Positions 40,937-49,781 of a DNA stretch of 64,000 nt are shown here, one piece after another. Position 1 is the stretch's first letter; each line of letters begins with the position of its first letter. The notes beneath the pieces were generated by a model that saw only the letters and a program-made list of their open reading frames with translations, did no database searches and was not told the origin of the DNA. Origin of the DNA: Streptomyces sp. TBY4 (GTDB taxonomy: Bacteria > Actinomycetota > Actinomycetes > Streptomycetales > Streptomycetaceae); NCBI RefSeq assembly GCF_024213195.1, contig NZ_JANAVF010000020.1, positions 1-64,000 on the forward strand. Direction: 5' to 3'. The position numbers were made by a program, and so were the translations under genes.

Positions 40937-42394
40937 TCACGGCTGGCTGCGGGGCAGGCTGCGGGGTTCGCCGGGGAGTTCGTACGGGACCTCGTGCGGG
41001 AGTTCGTACGGCAGGCGGGAGCTGACGGGGGTCGCGTCCAGCCGGGCCGTGATCACCAGGGTGCCCTCCTCGATCTGGTAGTCGAGGGGGAGGCCGAGGC
41101 CGCGCATGGCGGCGACCATGCCGGTGTTCGATGCCTGGGTGACGGCGTACACGCTGTCGCATCCGGCCTCGACGGCCATCCCGATCAGCCGGCCCAGCAG
41201 CTCGGAGCCGATGCCGCGGCGCTGCCAGTCGTCCTCGATGAGCAGCGCCACCTCGGTCTCGTCGCCGTCCCAGAGCAGGTGGCCGAGGGCGACGAGCTTG
41301 CCGGAGGCGGTGGTCGCGGCGAGGGTGCGGCCGAAGCGCGGGCTCAGCAGGTGGCCGAGGTAGCGGTCGGCGTCGGCCACGGGGCCGTGGTACCGCAGGC
41401 CGAGGGTGCGCTCGGAGCAGCGGTCGTGCATGGCGCGGGCCGCGGGCAGGTCGGAGCCGTCGGCGCGGCGCACGGTGATCTCGTTGCCCTCGGGGAGGGT
41501 CAGCACGTCGCGGCTGCGCGGGACCCGCGGCCCGAGCCGGGCGTCCAGCTCGACGAGGGCGCGTGCGCGGGCGAACTCGGTCGGGGTGAAGGGCAGGTAG
41601 GGCCGCTCGATGGTGATCGCACCGCCTGACGGGTCGCGCAGCCGCATGACCGTGGCCTCCAGCACGCCTTCGACGGGCGCGTCGGCGCCGGCGTTGGGGC
41701 GTCCGGAGAGGGTGGTCGCCGGGATCGAGTGGATGGTGCAGCGGCCGAGCAGCTGCCGCAGGGCGAGGGGCAGCTCGGCGGCGTCCAGCGCGGTGCGGGT
41801 GGCCAGCCCGAGGACCCGGGTCGGGGTGTCGACCAGGTCGTGGGCGTCGGCGCGCTCGATCCAGGTGCTGTGGCCCCCGGCGCCGGCGATGGCCCGGGTG
41901 AGGTCGGCGGAGGGCAGCTGCTGCGGGGCGCGCAGCAGGAACTCGTCCACCGTGCCGCCCTCGGGGAGGGGGTGCGTCTGCAGGGTCAGGATGTCGACCC
42001 CGCTGCGGGCGAGGGCGGTGCAGAGCGCGGCGAGGCTGCCGGGCTCGTCCCGTACGGTCGTCCGCATCCGCCACAGGGCGGAGGCCAGCGCGGTGTCCGT
42101 ACCGGCCGTCGCTGAGGCTGCCGCCGTTCCCGTGACCGGGTCCGTGGGCGCGGTGTCCGCTGGAGGCGGCGCATGGCTGTGGCGGCGTGCCCACCAGGTG
42201 TGGAACGCCGCCGTGACCAGGAGCGCGACGGCCGAGGCCACGAGCAGGACCGGGCCGCGGGGGCCGTGCACGACGAGGTTGGCGATGGCGTCGGCGACCG
42301 CGACGGCGCAGAAGAGGGCGGCCAGTTCGACGACGTCGCGGCGCCAGTGGTGGCGGTGGGGACGCTGGGCAGGGGCAGGAATACGCTCAGTCAT
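40937..42394 (-). CDS. Membrane-anchored ACT-GNAT fusion protein
   Basis: The 485-residue protein joins three parts. Residues about 20-70 contain two membrane helices (VVELAALFCAVAVADAIA and VLLVASAVALLVTAAFHTWW). An ACT-like regulatory domain follows (about 105-190, TTVRDEPGSLAALCTALARSG). The C-terminal part is a GNAT acetyltransferase (about 300-455, with WQRRGIGSELLGRLIG as the acetyl-CoA loop). The tail repeats LPYELPHEVPYELPGEP. ACT domains bind amino acids, so the acetyltransferase may be controlled by an amino acid at the membrane. ATG at 42394; an extension to 42430 lacks support. The substrate is unknown. Confidence 0.82.
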   Translation of the reverse strand: MTERIPAPAQRPHRHHWRRDVVELAALFCAVAVADAIANLVVHGPRGPVLLVASAVALLVTAAFHTWWARRHSHAPPPADTAPTDPVTGTAAASATAGTDTALASALWRMRTTVRDEPGSLAALCTALARSGVDILTLQTHPLPEGGTVDEFLLRAPQQLPSADLTRAIAGAGGHSTWIERADAHDLVDTPTRVLGLATRTALDAAELPLALRQLLGRCTIHSIPATTLSGRPNAGADAPVEGVLEATVMRLRDPSGGAITIERPYLPFTPTEFARARALVELDARLGPRVPRSRDVLTLPEGNEITVRRADGSDLPAARAMHDRCSERTLGLRYHGPVADADRYLGHLLSPRFGRTLAATTASGKLVALGHLLWDGDETEVALLIEDDWQRRGIGSELLGRLIGMAVEAGCDSVYAVTQASNTGMVAAMRGLGLPLDYQIEEGTLVITARLDATPVSSRLPYELPHEVPYELPGEPRSLPRSQP

Positions 42395-42547
42395 GCAGAC
42401 CACTGTGACGCAGGGGTGTTGCGTGATCACGAACGATCTGTGACCGACTGGTTAAGGATCCATCTGGCCGATTTCGCCCTGTTTTCCGGCCGATTTCAGA
42501 TCCCGGAGCGGCTTCCTGCCTGCCTGCCCGCCTCTGGGCCCGCGCGC

Positions 42548-44146
42548 CTATTGGCCCACCCGTCCCGGTTGCAGGGTCCGGGTGAAGAGTACGCCGCCTC
42601 CCTGGCGGCGCAGCCGGACGGTGAGTTCGCCGCACTCCCCGTCGATCTCGACCTCCCCGTAGTACGGGGGGTTCTCGGACGGGGACATGTTGGCGAAGGG
42701 CGCGGACTGCACGTACGCCATCTCCGGGCCGAAGGTGGCGTCGAGCCGGCCGGACGGGAACCCGCCCGCGCCGATGGGGCCGGAGACGAACTCCCAGAAG
42801 GGCGCGAAGTCGGCGAAGACGGCCCGCTCGGGCGCGTAGTGGTTCGCGGCCGTGTAGTGGACGTCGGCGGTGAGCCACAGGGTGCCGGTGATGCGCTGGT
42901 GCTTGATGTGACGCAGCAGCTCGGCGATCTGCAGCTCCCGCCCCAGCGGCGCGCCCGGGTCGCCCTGGGCGACGGCCTCGAAGTTCGCGGCGCCGTCGGC
43001 CACCACGATGCCCAGCGGCATGTCGGCGGCGATGACCTTCCAGGTGGCGCGGGAGCGCGACAGCTCGCGCTTGATCCAGGCCAGCTGTTCGGGGCCGAGG
43101 ATGCCGATGGGGTCTTCGGTCTGGCGGCCGGGGGAGTTCGCGTTGCGGTAGGTGCGCATGTCGAGGACGAACACGTCGAGCAGCGGGCCGTAGCGCATCA
43201 CCCGGTACATCCGGCCCTCGGCGCGGCCGCCGCGCAGGTCGGTGACCGGGAAGTACTCGCCGAAGGCCCGGCGGGCCCGGGCGGCGAGGGTGTCGACGTC
43301 CTTCACGGTGTAGCGGGGGTCGTCGAGGATCTGGCCGGGGTACCAGTTGTTGCGCACCTCGTGGTCGTCCCACTGGGCGAGGACCGGCACCTGGGCGTTG
43401 AAGTCGCGCAGGTTGCGGTCGAGCAGGTTGTAGCGGAAGTTGCCCCGGTACTCGGCGAGGGTCTCGGCGACCTTCGCCTTCTCCTCGGTGGTCACGTTGT
43501 GCCACAGGGTGCCGTCGCGCAGCGGTACGGAGGCCTGGATCGGCCCGTCGGCGTAGATGGTGTCCCCGCTGAAGAGGAAGAAGTCGGGGTCCCGCAGGCG
43601 CATTTCGTCGAAGACGCGGTAGCCGCCGAGCTCCGGGTTGATGCCCCAGCCCTGACCGGCGAGGTCGCCGGACCACAGGAAGCGCACGTCGCGGCGGCGG
43701 GAGGCGGGGGTGGTCCGGAAGGTGCCGTGGACCGGCTCGCCGGTGCGCCGCGGATCGTCGGGGTCGGCGAGGAGCACCCGGTAGTGGATCTGCTGTCCGG
43801 GCGGGAGCTCGCGCAGGGTGGTGGTGCCGGTTAAATCGGTGTCCGGACCGAGCAGCGGGCCGCGGTGGCGGCGGACGGCGTAGCGGAACGACTCGCTCGG
43901 GGAGGTTTCCACGTACATCCGGGCGGGGCGGTCCGAACGCGTCCAGACGGTGGCCGAGTGGGCGGTGATCTCGCCGGACTGCACGCCCCAGAAGGCGTTC
44001 GGACGGTCCGAGCGGATGAAGGCGGGCGCCGCCGCGTGGGCGGGAGTGGTCAGGGAGCCCGTGAGGGCGCTGGACAGGGCGAGGCCCACGGGAACGGCGA
44101 GGGAACCGCCGAGCAGGGAGCGTCGGGTGTGCGGCAGAGGTGCCAT
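42548..44146 (-). CDS. phoD: Secreted alkaline phosphatase D
   Basis: The 532-residue enzyme has a Tat signal (TRRSLLGGSLAVPVGLA, cleavage after AHA near residue 40), so it is folded before export. An N-terminal fibronectin-like PhoD domain is followed by the metallophosphatase core: SGDLAGQGWG, FFLFSGDTIYADG, VLAQWDDHEVRNNW and WLTADVHYTAA, the motifs that hold the Fe/Ca cluster. It releases phosphate from phosphodiesters and monoesters. ATG at 44146, internal to a longer frame that lacks a Tat signal. A PHO-box-like direct repeat lies about 83-104 bases upstream, in line with control by PhoP. Confidence 0.95.
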   Translation of the reverse strand: MAPLPHTRRSLLGGSLAVPVGLALSSALTGSLTTPAHAAAPAFIRSDRPNAFWGVQSGEITAHSATVWTRSDRPARMYVETSPSESFRYAVRRHRGPLLGPDTDLTGTTTLRELPPGQQIHYRVLLADPDDPRRTGEPVHGTFRTTPASRRRDVRFLWSGDLAGQGWGINPELGGYRVFDEMRLRDPDFFLFSGDTIYADGPIQASVPLRDGTLWHNVTTEEKAKVAETLAEYRGNFRYNLLDRNLRDFNAQVPVLAQWDDHEVRNNWYPGQILDDPRYTVKDVDTLAARARRAFGEYFPVTDLRGGRAEGRMYRVMRYGPLLDVFVLDMRTYRNANSPGRQTEDPIGILGPEQLAWIKRELSRSRATWKVIAADMPLGIVVADGAANFEAVAQGDPGAPLGRELQIAELLRHIKHQRITGTLWLTADVHYTAANHYAPERAVFADFAPFWEFVSGPIGAGGFPSGRLDATFGPEMAYVQSAPFANMSPSENPPYYGEVEIDGECGELTVRLRRQGGGVLFTRTLQPGRVGQ

Positions 44147-44228
44147 CGGTGCGTCTCCAGAGGCCGGCGGGGACGGGCCGGACCAGTGTGCTGCCGTACA
44201 CCGGCCGCACACCGGACCGCCCACGTCG

Positions 44229-44250
44229 TGCACGCGAACCATGCGTGAAC
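44229..44250 (-). promoter_or_regulatory. PHO-box-like direct repeat upstream of phoD
   Basis: Read on the minus strand, GTTCACGCATG (44250-44240) is followed directly by GTTCGCGTGCA (44239-44229). Tandem 11-base units starting GTTCA are the Streptomyces PhoP binding pattern. Units match in the first four bases and the spacing is exact, but the 3' halves vary, so this is a candidate. Confidence 0.5.
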
Positions 44251-44283
44251 ACTGGTGCGCGCGGCTGACGTCCGGTCAACACC

Positions 44284-45123
44284 TCACCGGGTGAGCCTGG
44301 TTGTGTCCAGGATGACGCGGGCCACCAGGGCCGGGTCGTCGTTCATGGGGACGTGGCCGCAGCCGGGGAGCCGGACGAGGCGCGCGCCGGGGATGGTCTG
44401 CTTCGCGCGGACGCCCTGGCGGCGCAGGAGCAGCCGGTCGCTACTGCCCCAGGCGATGGTGACGGGCAGGCCGGGCACGTCCGCGGTGAACCGTACGGAG
44501 CCGCCCGCGGCCAGGGTCCGCTCGAAGCCGGTGGCCTCGCGCAGGGCGAGGGTCTCGGCGACCACGGCCTCGGGCGAACGCCGTCCCGGCCGCGCGTAGA
44601 TGCTGCCGGTGAGCGCGGCGCGCCCGGCGGCGCTGCGGGCGAGCCGTTCCACGGCGGGGCGGGGCAGCGCGCCGGCGCCGGCGCGCATCGCGCGCAGGGC
44701 GGTGAAGGCGTACCGGCGTTCGCCCTCCGACCAGAACCCGGCGGGGGAGAGCGCGGTGACCGAGCGCGCCAGGCCGACGCGCCCCATCTCCAGGGCGAGC
44801 AGCCCGCCGAGGGAGTTGCCCGCGACGTGCGGCCGCTCCACCCCGAGCGCCGCGCAGAGCGCGCCCAGGGCCGGGGCGATGGTGCCCAGATCGTACGGAA
44901 CCCCGTGCGGCAGCGGCTCCGAGGCGCCGAAGCCGGGCAGGTCGACGGCGATCACGTCGTACTCGGCGGCCAGGACGCCGGTCACCGGGTGCCAGGCCTG
45001 GAGGTGGTGGCCGATGCCGTGGAGCAGCAGGAGCGGCTCGCCGGCGCCCTTGCGCTCGTAGGCGGCGGTGGTGGTGCGGGGGCCCAGCGGCGAATCGATC
45101 GTGAAGGAGACCGTGGCGGTCAT
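44284..45123 (-). CDS. Alpha/beta-fold hydrolase
   Basis: The 279-residue protein has the canonical layout: LLLLHGIGHH oxyanion loop (residues 31-40), DLPGFGASEPLPHG, nucleophile Ser104 in GNSLGG, the acid Asp in WGSSDRLL and the His in GCGHVPMNDDP near the C-terminus. Esterases, lactonases and haloperoxidase-like enzymes share this pattern; the substrate is not predictable. ATG at 45123. It lies upstream of phoD on the same strand with a 137-base gap, so it is probably transcribed separately. Its 5' side faces the GntR regulator across a 330-base intergenic region. Confidence 0.88.
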   Translation of the reverse strand: MTATVSFTIDSPLGPRTTTAAYERKGAGEPLLLLHGIGHHLQAWHPVTGVLAAEYDVIAVDLPGFGASEPLPHGVPYDLGTIAPALGALCAALGVERPHVAGNSLGGLLALEMGRVGLARSVTALSPAGFWSEGERRYAFTALRAMRAGAGALPRPAVERLARSAAGRAALTGSIYARPGRRSPEAVVAETLALREATGFERTLAAGGSVRFTADVPGLPVTIAWGSSDRLLLRRQGVRAKQTIPGARLVRLPGCGHVPMNDDPALVARVILDTTRLTR

Positions 45124-45328
45124 GCTGCTCCTCGTCGGGGGTCGGGCGGCTTCGGCGGCCGTGGCCGTGGCTGTGTGAGACGGCTTGTCAGTAGTGTCGC
45201 GCGGCCGGTTACCGCCCGGTAGCCCCTGGGGGCAGGACTTCGACTTTCGCAGCGTCCTTTGCGGTCCTCACGAACATCCCGTGAACAGCTTGATGCATAT
45301 GCCCGATCTGCCCGGTAAAGCGGTGAGC

Positions 45329-45364
45329 ATTGGTCTTGACCAAGGGGGTGCGCCGTCCTATCGT
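45329..45364 (+). promoter_or_regulatory. DasR-site-like palindrome overlapping the GntR-gene promoter
   Basis: TTGGTC and GACCAA (45330-45335, 45338-45343) form a perfect palindrome very close to the published DasR element (core TGGTCTAGACCA). TTGACC (45336-45341) inside it and TATCGT (45359-45364), spaced 17 bases, form a promoter, so a bound repressor would block the -35. A second weak repeat, CCTTT/AAAGG (45384-45400), follows. The rest of this 330-base gap (45124-45453) holds a GCATATGC palindrome and no gene that I can see. Confidence 0.6.
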
Positions 45365-45453
45365 CGCAGGCATAGTGCAGGAACCTTTAATAAACAAAGG
45401 CGCGGAACTCCCGCTGGAACACGGCGAGTGCGGCGATTGCAGGAGGAGTCAGG

Positions 45454-46212
45454 GTGGGGACCACGCAGCTCGAATCGGTACCGGAGCCGAAGTACTGGCA
45501 CCTCAAGACCGTCCTCAGTGAGGCGCTCGACCAGGACTTCGCCGTGGGCGAGATCCTGCCGAACGAGCGCGAGCTCGCCGCCCGCTTCGGCGTGGCCCGG
45601 GCAACCCTGCGCCAGGCCCTGGAGCAGCTCGAACTCGAAGGCCGCCTCCAGCGCCGCCGCGGCGTCGGCACCACGGTCGCCCCGCCGCGCGTGGGCGTCG
45701 ACGTCGGCGGTGCGCAGCACAGCTGGCCCGGCGAGAGCATCGACGGATGGGAGCCGGTGGACGCGGCGGAGGCCGTCGTGCCGTCCGCCGTCCTGAAGCT
45801 CCTCGGTGCGGCCCCCGGCGAGCTGGTGCTCGCGGTGCGCCGGAGCCGCGTCGAGCAGGGCCAGGTCCTCGCCGCCGAGCTGCTCTACGTGCCCGCCTCT
45901 TCGGTGCCGGGCCTCTCCGCGATCGACGCCCCGGCCGGTCCGGCCCGCGCCCGCGCCGTGATGCGCGAGCTGCAGAAGCTGGTCCTCGACGGACAGGACC
46001 GCTCGGTGGAGCTCGGCTCCGCCCGTGCCGAGGACGCGAAGGAACTGGACCGCCTGCCCGGCGCACCGGTCCTGCTGGTCACCACCCGCTACTTCACGGC
46101 GGCGGGCACGGCGGCCGTCTCGGTGGCCACCTACCGGGCGGACACCTGCCGGCTGACCTTCGGCGACTCGGGCGACGTGCAGATCACGCACGACGCGCAG
46201 GTCGCGTCCTGA
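45454..46212 (+). CDS. GntR-family regulator, HutC subfamily
   Basis: The 252-residue protein has an N-terminal winged helix (KYWHLKTVLSEALDQDFAVG, then PNERELAARFGVARATLRQALEQLELEGRL, residues about 13-70) and a UTRA effector domain (about 90-245), as in HutC and DasR. The GTG at 45454 has AGGAGG 7 bases upstream. It is not DasR itself: key DasR segments differ. The DasR-like palindrome in its own promoter means it is either a DasR target or auto-regulated through a HutC-type site; both fit. Neighbours (hydrolase, PhoD) are not evident sugar genes, so its ligand is unknown. Confidence 0.88.
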   Translation: MGTTQLESVPEPKYWHLKTVLSEALDQDFAVGEILPNERELAARFGVARATLRQALEQLELEGRLQRRRGVGTTVAPPRVGVDVGGAQHSWPGESIDGWEPVDAAEAVVPSAVLKLLGAAPGELVLAVRRSRVEQGQVLAAELLYVPASSVPGLSAIDAPAGPARARAVMRELQKLVLDGQDRSVELGSARAEDAKELDRLPGAPVLLVTTRYFTAAGTAAVSVATYRADTCRLTFGDSGDVQITHDAQVAS

Positions 46213-46556
46213 CCTCTACCACCTGCTGACTTCAGCCTGCTGTCCGGCATCGGCTGGCCGGCGGCGGCTGATCTGCACCGTCGGCGGGGGTGAGGCATGA
46301 GCGGTGCCGGCTCCTCCGCACGCCGCCGGCAGTGCCACGGGCCGGCCCGCGAAGCCGGTCGGCCCGCGCTCGTACCTCTCTGAACCCCGCCCCGGCTCGG
46401 CTCCGGGGCACCGCGGAGACCGGGCGGGACCCCCGGCGGGGCGACGGCAGGGCGTACGGTCCCTGATCCGCGGCGTGCGCGCGGGTCCGCGGCCCCCGGG
46501 TCGTACTCGGAGGCAGCGCGGACCCGGCCCGGCATCCGTACCGCCCGCGGAGGGGA
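46213..46556. other. Intergenic stretch without a recognised gene (344 bp)
   Basis: This is the gap between the convergent GntR and ROK genes. One short frame starts at ATG 46297 (28 codons) behind GGGGTGAGG; it has no recognisable features. Several GC-rich direct repeats (CTGCTG near 46221) and no long hairpin are visible. I see no RNA gene signature. Confidence 0.3.
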
Positions 46557-47714
46557 TCAGCGGCGTCGGGCGGTGACCGTCTTCTCCACCGCGAACAGTT
46601 CTTCTTCGACGTGGTCGAGCGCCAGCCGCAGCGCTCCCGTGGCCACCGCCGCCTCGCCCAGCAGGGACAGCGCCACGCGCGGCGGGCGCAGGCAGTACCG
46701 CTCCAGCTCCCGGCGCAGGGGATCCAGTACCCCGTCCAGTCCGGCCGCCCAGCCGCCGACCACGACCAGCTCCGGATCCATCGCCAGGACCAGCGCCGCC
46801 ACGTCGTGGACCAGCCGCTGGATGAACCGCTCCACCGCCGCCACCGCGCCCACGTCCCCGCGCTTGGCCATCGCGAAGACCTCCGCCACCGCCCGCTCGT
46901 CCAGGGGGTGCAGCGGTTCACCGGTCGTCGACAGCAGCTTTTCGGGCGTGACCTCGCGCCCCAGCAGGTGCAGCGCGCCGATCTCCCCGGCCGCCCCGCC
47001 GAACCCGCGGTGCAGCCGGCCGCCGATCAGGGAGCCCGCTCCGGGGCTGAGCCCGGCCATCACGAAGACCATGTCGTCCGTGTCGGTCGCGGCGCCCTTC
47101 CAGTGCTCGGCGACCGCCGCGGCGTTGGCGTCGTTCTCCACCTGTACCGGGCACCGGAACGAGCGCCGGAGCCGTTCCCCGAGCGGGAGCCCGGTCCAGC
47201 CGGGCAGCGCCGTGCCGAGGCGAACGGTGCCGTCGGCCTCCACGATCCCGGGGCTGCCCACGCCGACCGCCCGCAGCGAGTCCCGGGGTACCCCGGCGCG
47301 GCGCAGCAGATCGGCCACCGCACTGCGGACCCGGTCGAGCCGCTCGTCGGCGGAGGCCGTCTCGGCGACCTCCTTGGTGCCGGCGCCGATCACCCGGCCG
47401 TCCAGCCCGGAGAGCAGCACCGCGATCCGGTGTGCGCCGATCTCCACGCCGAGCAGGTGCCCCGCCTCCGCGCGGAAGCGGAACCGCCTGGCCGGGCGTC
47501 CCTGGCGCCGCGCACCCTCCTCCGCGCCCGCCTCGACGACCAGGCCCGTCCCGATGAGCCCTTCGACGACTCCCTCGACGGTGGGCCGCGAGAGCCCGGT
47601 GACCCGGGTGAGGTCAGTGAGCGTCGGCGATTCGGCCGCACGCAGGGCCCGCAGCACCACGGCGGAGTTGATCCGCCGCAACAGAGAGGGGTCCCCGCCG
47701 GTCAGCTGCCCCAA
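46557..47714 (-). CDS. ROK-family transcriptional regulator
   Basis: The 385-residue protein has an N-terminal MarR-like helix-turn-helix (INSAVVLRALRAAESPTLTDLTRVTGLSRPTVEGVV, residues about 15-50) joined to a ROK sugar-kinase-like domain. Landmarks are LGVEIGAHRIAVLL (phosphate-binding strand, about 89-102), VGSPGIVEADG, VENDANAAAVAEHW and GEIGALHLLG. In this ROK family the regulator typically senses sugars such as GlcNAc, glucose or xylose. The zinc-binding CxCGxxGC site common in ROK kinases is not seen; the region reads AAGEIGALH. TTG start at 47714 with GGAGG 8 bases upstream. No sugar genes lie adjacent. Confidence 0.9.
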   Translation of the reverse strand: MGQLTGGDPSLLRRINSAVVLRALRAAESPTLTDLTRVTGLSRPTVEGVVEGLIGTGLVVEAGAEEGARRQGRPARRFRFRAEAGHLLGVEIGAHRIAVLLSGLDGRVIGAGTKEVAETASADERLDRVRSAVADLLRRAGVPRDSLRAVGVGSPGIVEADGTVRLGTALPGWTGLPLGERLRRSFRCPVQVENDANAAAVAEHWKGAATDTDDMVFVMAGLSPGAGSLIGGRLHRGFGGAAGEIGALHLLGREVTPEKLLSTTGEPLHPLDERAVAEVFAMAKRGDVGAVAAVERFIQRLVHDVAALVLAMDPELVVVGGWAAGLDGVLDPLRRELERYCLRPPRVALSLLGEAAVATGALRLALDHVEEELFAVEKTVTARRR

Positions 47715-47824
47715 CGTGTGTCCTCCCAGCTAGCGAGCTTGTCTGCCGGATCGTACTGCGCACCGGCCGCGGCGGCGAGAAGCGGCCCCCCATCGGTCGG
47801 AATCCGGCCTTTCCGGGGTGCCGG

Positions 47825-48475
47825 TCACGCGGGAGCGACGAACCCGGACTCGTACGCGGTGATGACGGCCTGGGTCCGGTCCCGGGCCCCCAGCTTCCCC
47901 AGGATCGCACTGACGTGGGACTTCACCGTCTCCGTGCCGACGATCAGCTCGCGGGCGATCTCGATGTTGGTCAGCCCCTTCGCCATCAGGCGCAGCACGG
48001 CCTCCTCGCGCTCGGTCAGCGCCGCCCGCTCCAGTACCGTCCGCGCAGAGCGGTTGCCGTACTCGGCGGCCAGCGAGCGGACCGCCGCGGGGAAGAGCAG
48101 CGTCTCGCCCTCCGCCACCAGCCGGACCGCGTGCACGATCTCCGACGGACGGGCCCGCTTCAGCAGGAACCCGTCCGCGCCGGCCAGCAGCGCCTGGTAG
48201 ACGTACTCGTCGTTCTCGAAGGTGGTGACCACGAGGATCTTCGGCGGCGAGTCCACGCTCCGCAGGACCGCCCGGGTCGCCTCGATCCCGTCGAGCAGCG
48301 GCATCCGCACGTCCATCGCCACTACGTCGGGGCGCAGTTGCCGCACGAGGGGGACCACGGCGGCGCCGTCGGCGGCCTCGCCGATCACCTCGATGTCGGG
48401 CTGGGCGTCCAGGACGGCGCGCAGACCCGCGCGCACCAGGGGTTCGTCGTCGACGAGCAGTACGGTAACCGGCAT
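47825..48475 (-). CDS. NarL/FixJ-type response regulator
   Basis: The 216-residue protein has a receiver domain with phospho-acceptor Asp55 (VAMDVRMP), the acidic pair DD9-10 and Lys near residue 105, then a LuxR-type helix-turn-helix (LTEREEAVLRLMAKGLTNIEIARELIVGTETVKSHV, split around 150-185). It is the cytoplasmic partner of the histidine kinase directly upstream, separated by only four bases, so they form one operon. The likely target is the divergent ABC exporter operon at 49782. Confidence 0.95.
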   Translation of the reverse strand: MPVTVLLVDDEPLVRAGLRAVLDAQPDIEVIGEAADGAAVVPLVRQLRPDVVAMDVRMPLLDGIEATRAVLRSVDSPPKILVVTTFENDEYVYQALLAGADGFLLKRARPSEIVHAVRLVAEGETLLFPAAVRSLAAEYGNRSARTVLERAALTEREEAVLRLMAKGLTNIEIARELIVGTETVKSHVSAILGKLGARDRTQAVITAYESGFVAPA

Positions 48476-48479
48476 CCGG

Positions 48480-49673
48480 TCAGCGTATTCGCTCCAGCGG
48501 CAGCCGCGTACGCACCCTCCAACCCCCCTTGTGCGGACCGGTCTCGGTGTTCCCGCCGAGCAGTGCGGCCCGCTCCCGCATCCCGCGCAGTCCGGTGCCG
48601 CCGCCGGCCATGATGGAAGGCCGGTCCGGCAGCGGATTGGTCACCTCCAGGTCCAGCCGGTCGGCGACCATGCCGATCCGCACCCGCACCGGTACGGGGC
48701 CGCAGTGCCGCAGGACGTTGGTGAGCGCCTCCTGCAGGATCCGGTACCCCTCCTGGCTCACCGCATCGGGCAACTGGTCGAGCGGGCCGACCAGTTGGGC
48801 GTCGACGGTGGCGCCGGAAGCGCGGGCCGACTCGAGCAGCCGGTCGGCCTCCGCCAGGGTGGGCCGCTGGGACGGACGCTGACCGGACTCGCGCAGGACG
48901 CGCAGCACCCGGTCCAGGTCCTCCAGCGCGGCCCGGCCCGTCTCCTCGATCGCGCTCAGCGCGCGGTCCGTGAACTCCGGATCGCCCGCCGCCCGCGCGG
49001 CCCCCGCCTGGACCACGGCCACGGTCAGTGCGTGGCCGATGGAGTCGTGCAGCTCCCGTGCGATGCGGGTGCGCTCCAGAAGCTGCTCGGTGCGCACTTC
49101 CAGGGCGGTGAGCCGTTCCGCGGCCGAAGGCCCCAGCAGTCGGCGGGCGATGGCCGTGATCATGTCGCCGAGCAGGACCACGACGACGATCAGGAGGACC
49201 GGCGGCAGCGGAGCCAGCGCCCAGGCCGCCCAGACCGGGAGTCCGGCGGGTATCACGTTCTCGGAGGTGACCCTGCTGCCGAGTCCGGCCGTGACCAGTT
49301 GGACCGTCAGCATCGGCAGCCACACCGTGGCGAGCATCGTGGCCAGGGAGACGACGAGCCGTATCTCCAGCCACAGCAGGGTCCGCCAGCGGTCGCTCCA
49401 CGTCTGGGACCCGACCGTGCTGAAGCTGTTCTCCTCGGCCTCCCGCGCGCCGCGGGCGTTGCGCTCGGAGGGAGTGAGGAGGAACTGCGCCTGGAGTCCT
49501 TCGGCCACCCGCATCCAGGGCAGCATTCCCAGCGGTACGACGAGGACGAGCGGGACCCACGGAGCCTCGGGCTCTATGAACATCCAGACGGCCAACATCA
49601 GCATGGGCACGCACAGATGCACCCAGCGCGAATAGGTCACTGGGCGCAGCGCGGCGCGGAACAATCGGTGCAT
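48480..49673 (-). CDS. Membrane sensor histidine kinase (HisKA_3 type)
   Basis: The 397-residue protein has an N-terminal region with two hydrophobic pairs (residues about 18-52 and 110-175) and a cytoplasmic kinase part. Phospho-acceptor His209 lies in ARELHDSIGHAL, the HisKA_3 pattern. The ATPase domain carries LQEALTNVLRHC and GGGTGLRGMRERAALLGG. The enzymes of this family pair with NarL-type regulators and often sense cell-envelope stress or antibiotics. ATG at 49673. It is divergent from the ABC operon with a palindromic intergenic region. Confidence 0.93.
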   Translation of the reverse strand: MHRLFRAALRPVTYSRWVHLCVPMLMLAVWMFIEPEAPWVPLVLVVPLGMLPWMRVAEGLQAQFLLTPSERNARGAREAEENSFSTVGSQTWSDRWRTLLWLEIRLVVSLATMLATVWLPMLTVQLVTAGLGSRVTSENVIPAGLPVWAAWALAPLPPVLLIVVVVLLGDMITAIARRLLGPSAAERLTALEVRTEQLLERTRIARELHDSIGHALTVAVVQAGAARAAGDPEFTDRALSAIEETGRAALEDLDRVLRVLRESGQRPSQRPTLAEADRLLESARASGATVDAQLVGPLDQLPDAVSQEGYRILQEALTNVLRHCGPVPVRVRIGMVADRLDLEVTNPLPDRPSIMAGGGTGLRGMRERAALLGGNTETGPHKGGWRVRTRLPLERIR

Positions 49674-49707
49674 CCCCACATCGTCGCAGTTCGGTGCGGT
49701 GCGGCTC

Positions 49708-49747
49708 CTCCCCCACGTGGGGGAGAAGGAACCCTCGCATGGGGGAG
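49708..49747. promoter_or_regulatory. Palindrome and half-site repeat between two-component and ABC operons
   Basis: CTCCCCCACGTGGGGGAG (49708-49725) is a perfect 18-base palindrome. Its right half TGGGGGAG recurs at 49740-49747, 22 bases (two helical turns) further on. This is a good candidate site for the response regulator encoded beside it, controlling the ABC genes. Confidence 0.45.
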
Positions 49748-49781
49748 GAAGAGGGGTGGGGCCGACGGCGAACCTTGAGGC

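Noticed and set aside
46131..46535. Minus-strand frame in the gap between the GntR and ROK genes
   Set aside because: It overlaps the end of the GntR gene and has a composition typical of antisense frames; no start signal.
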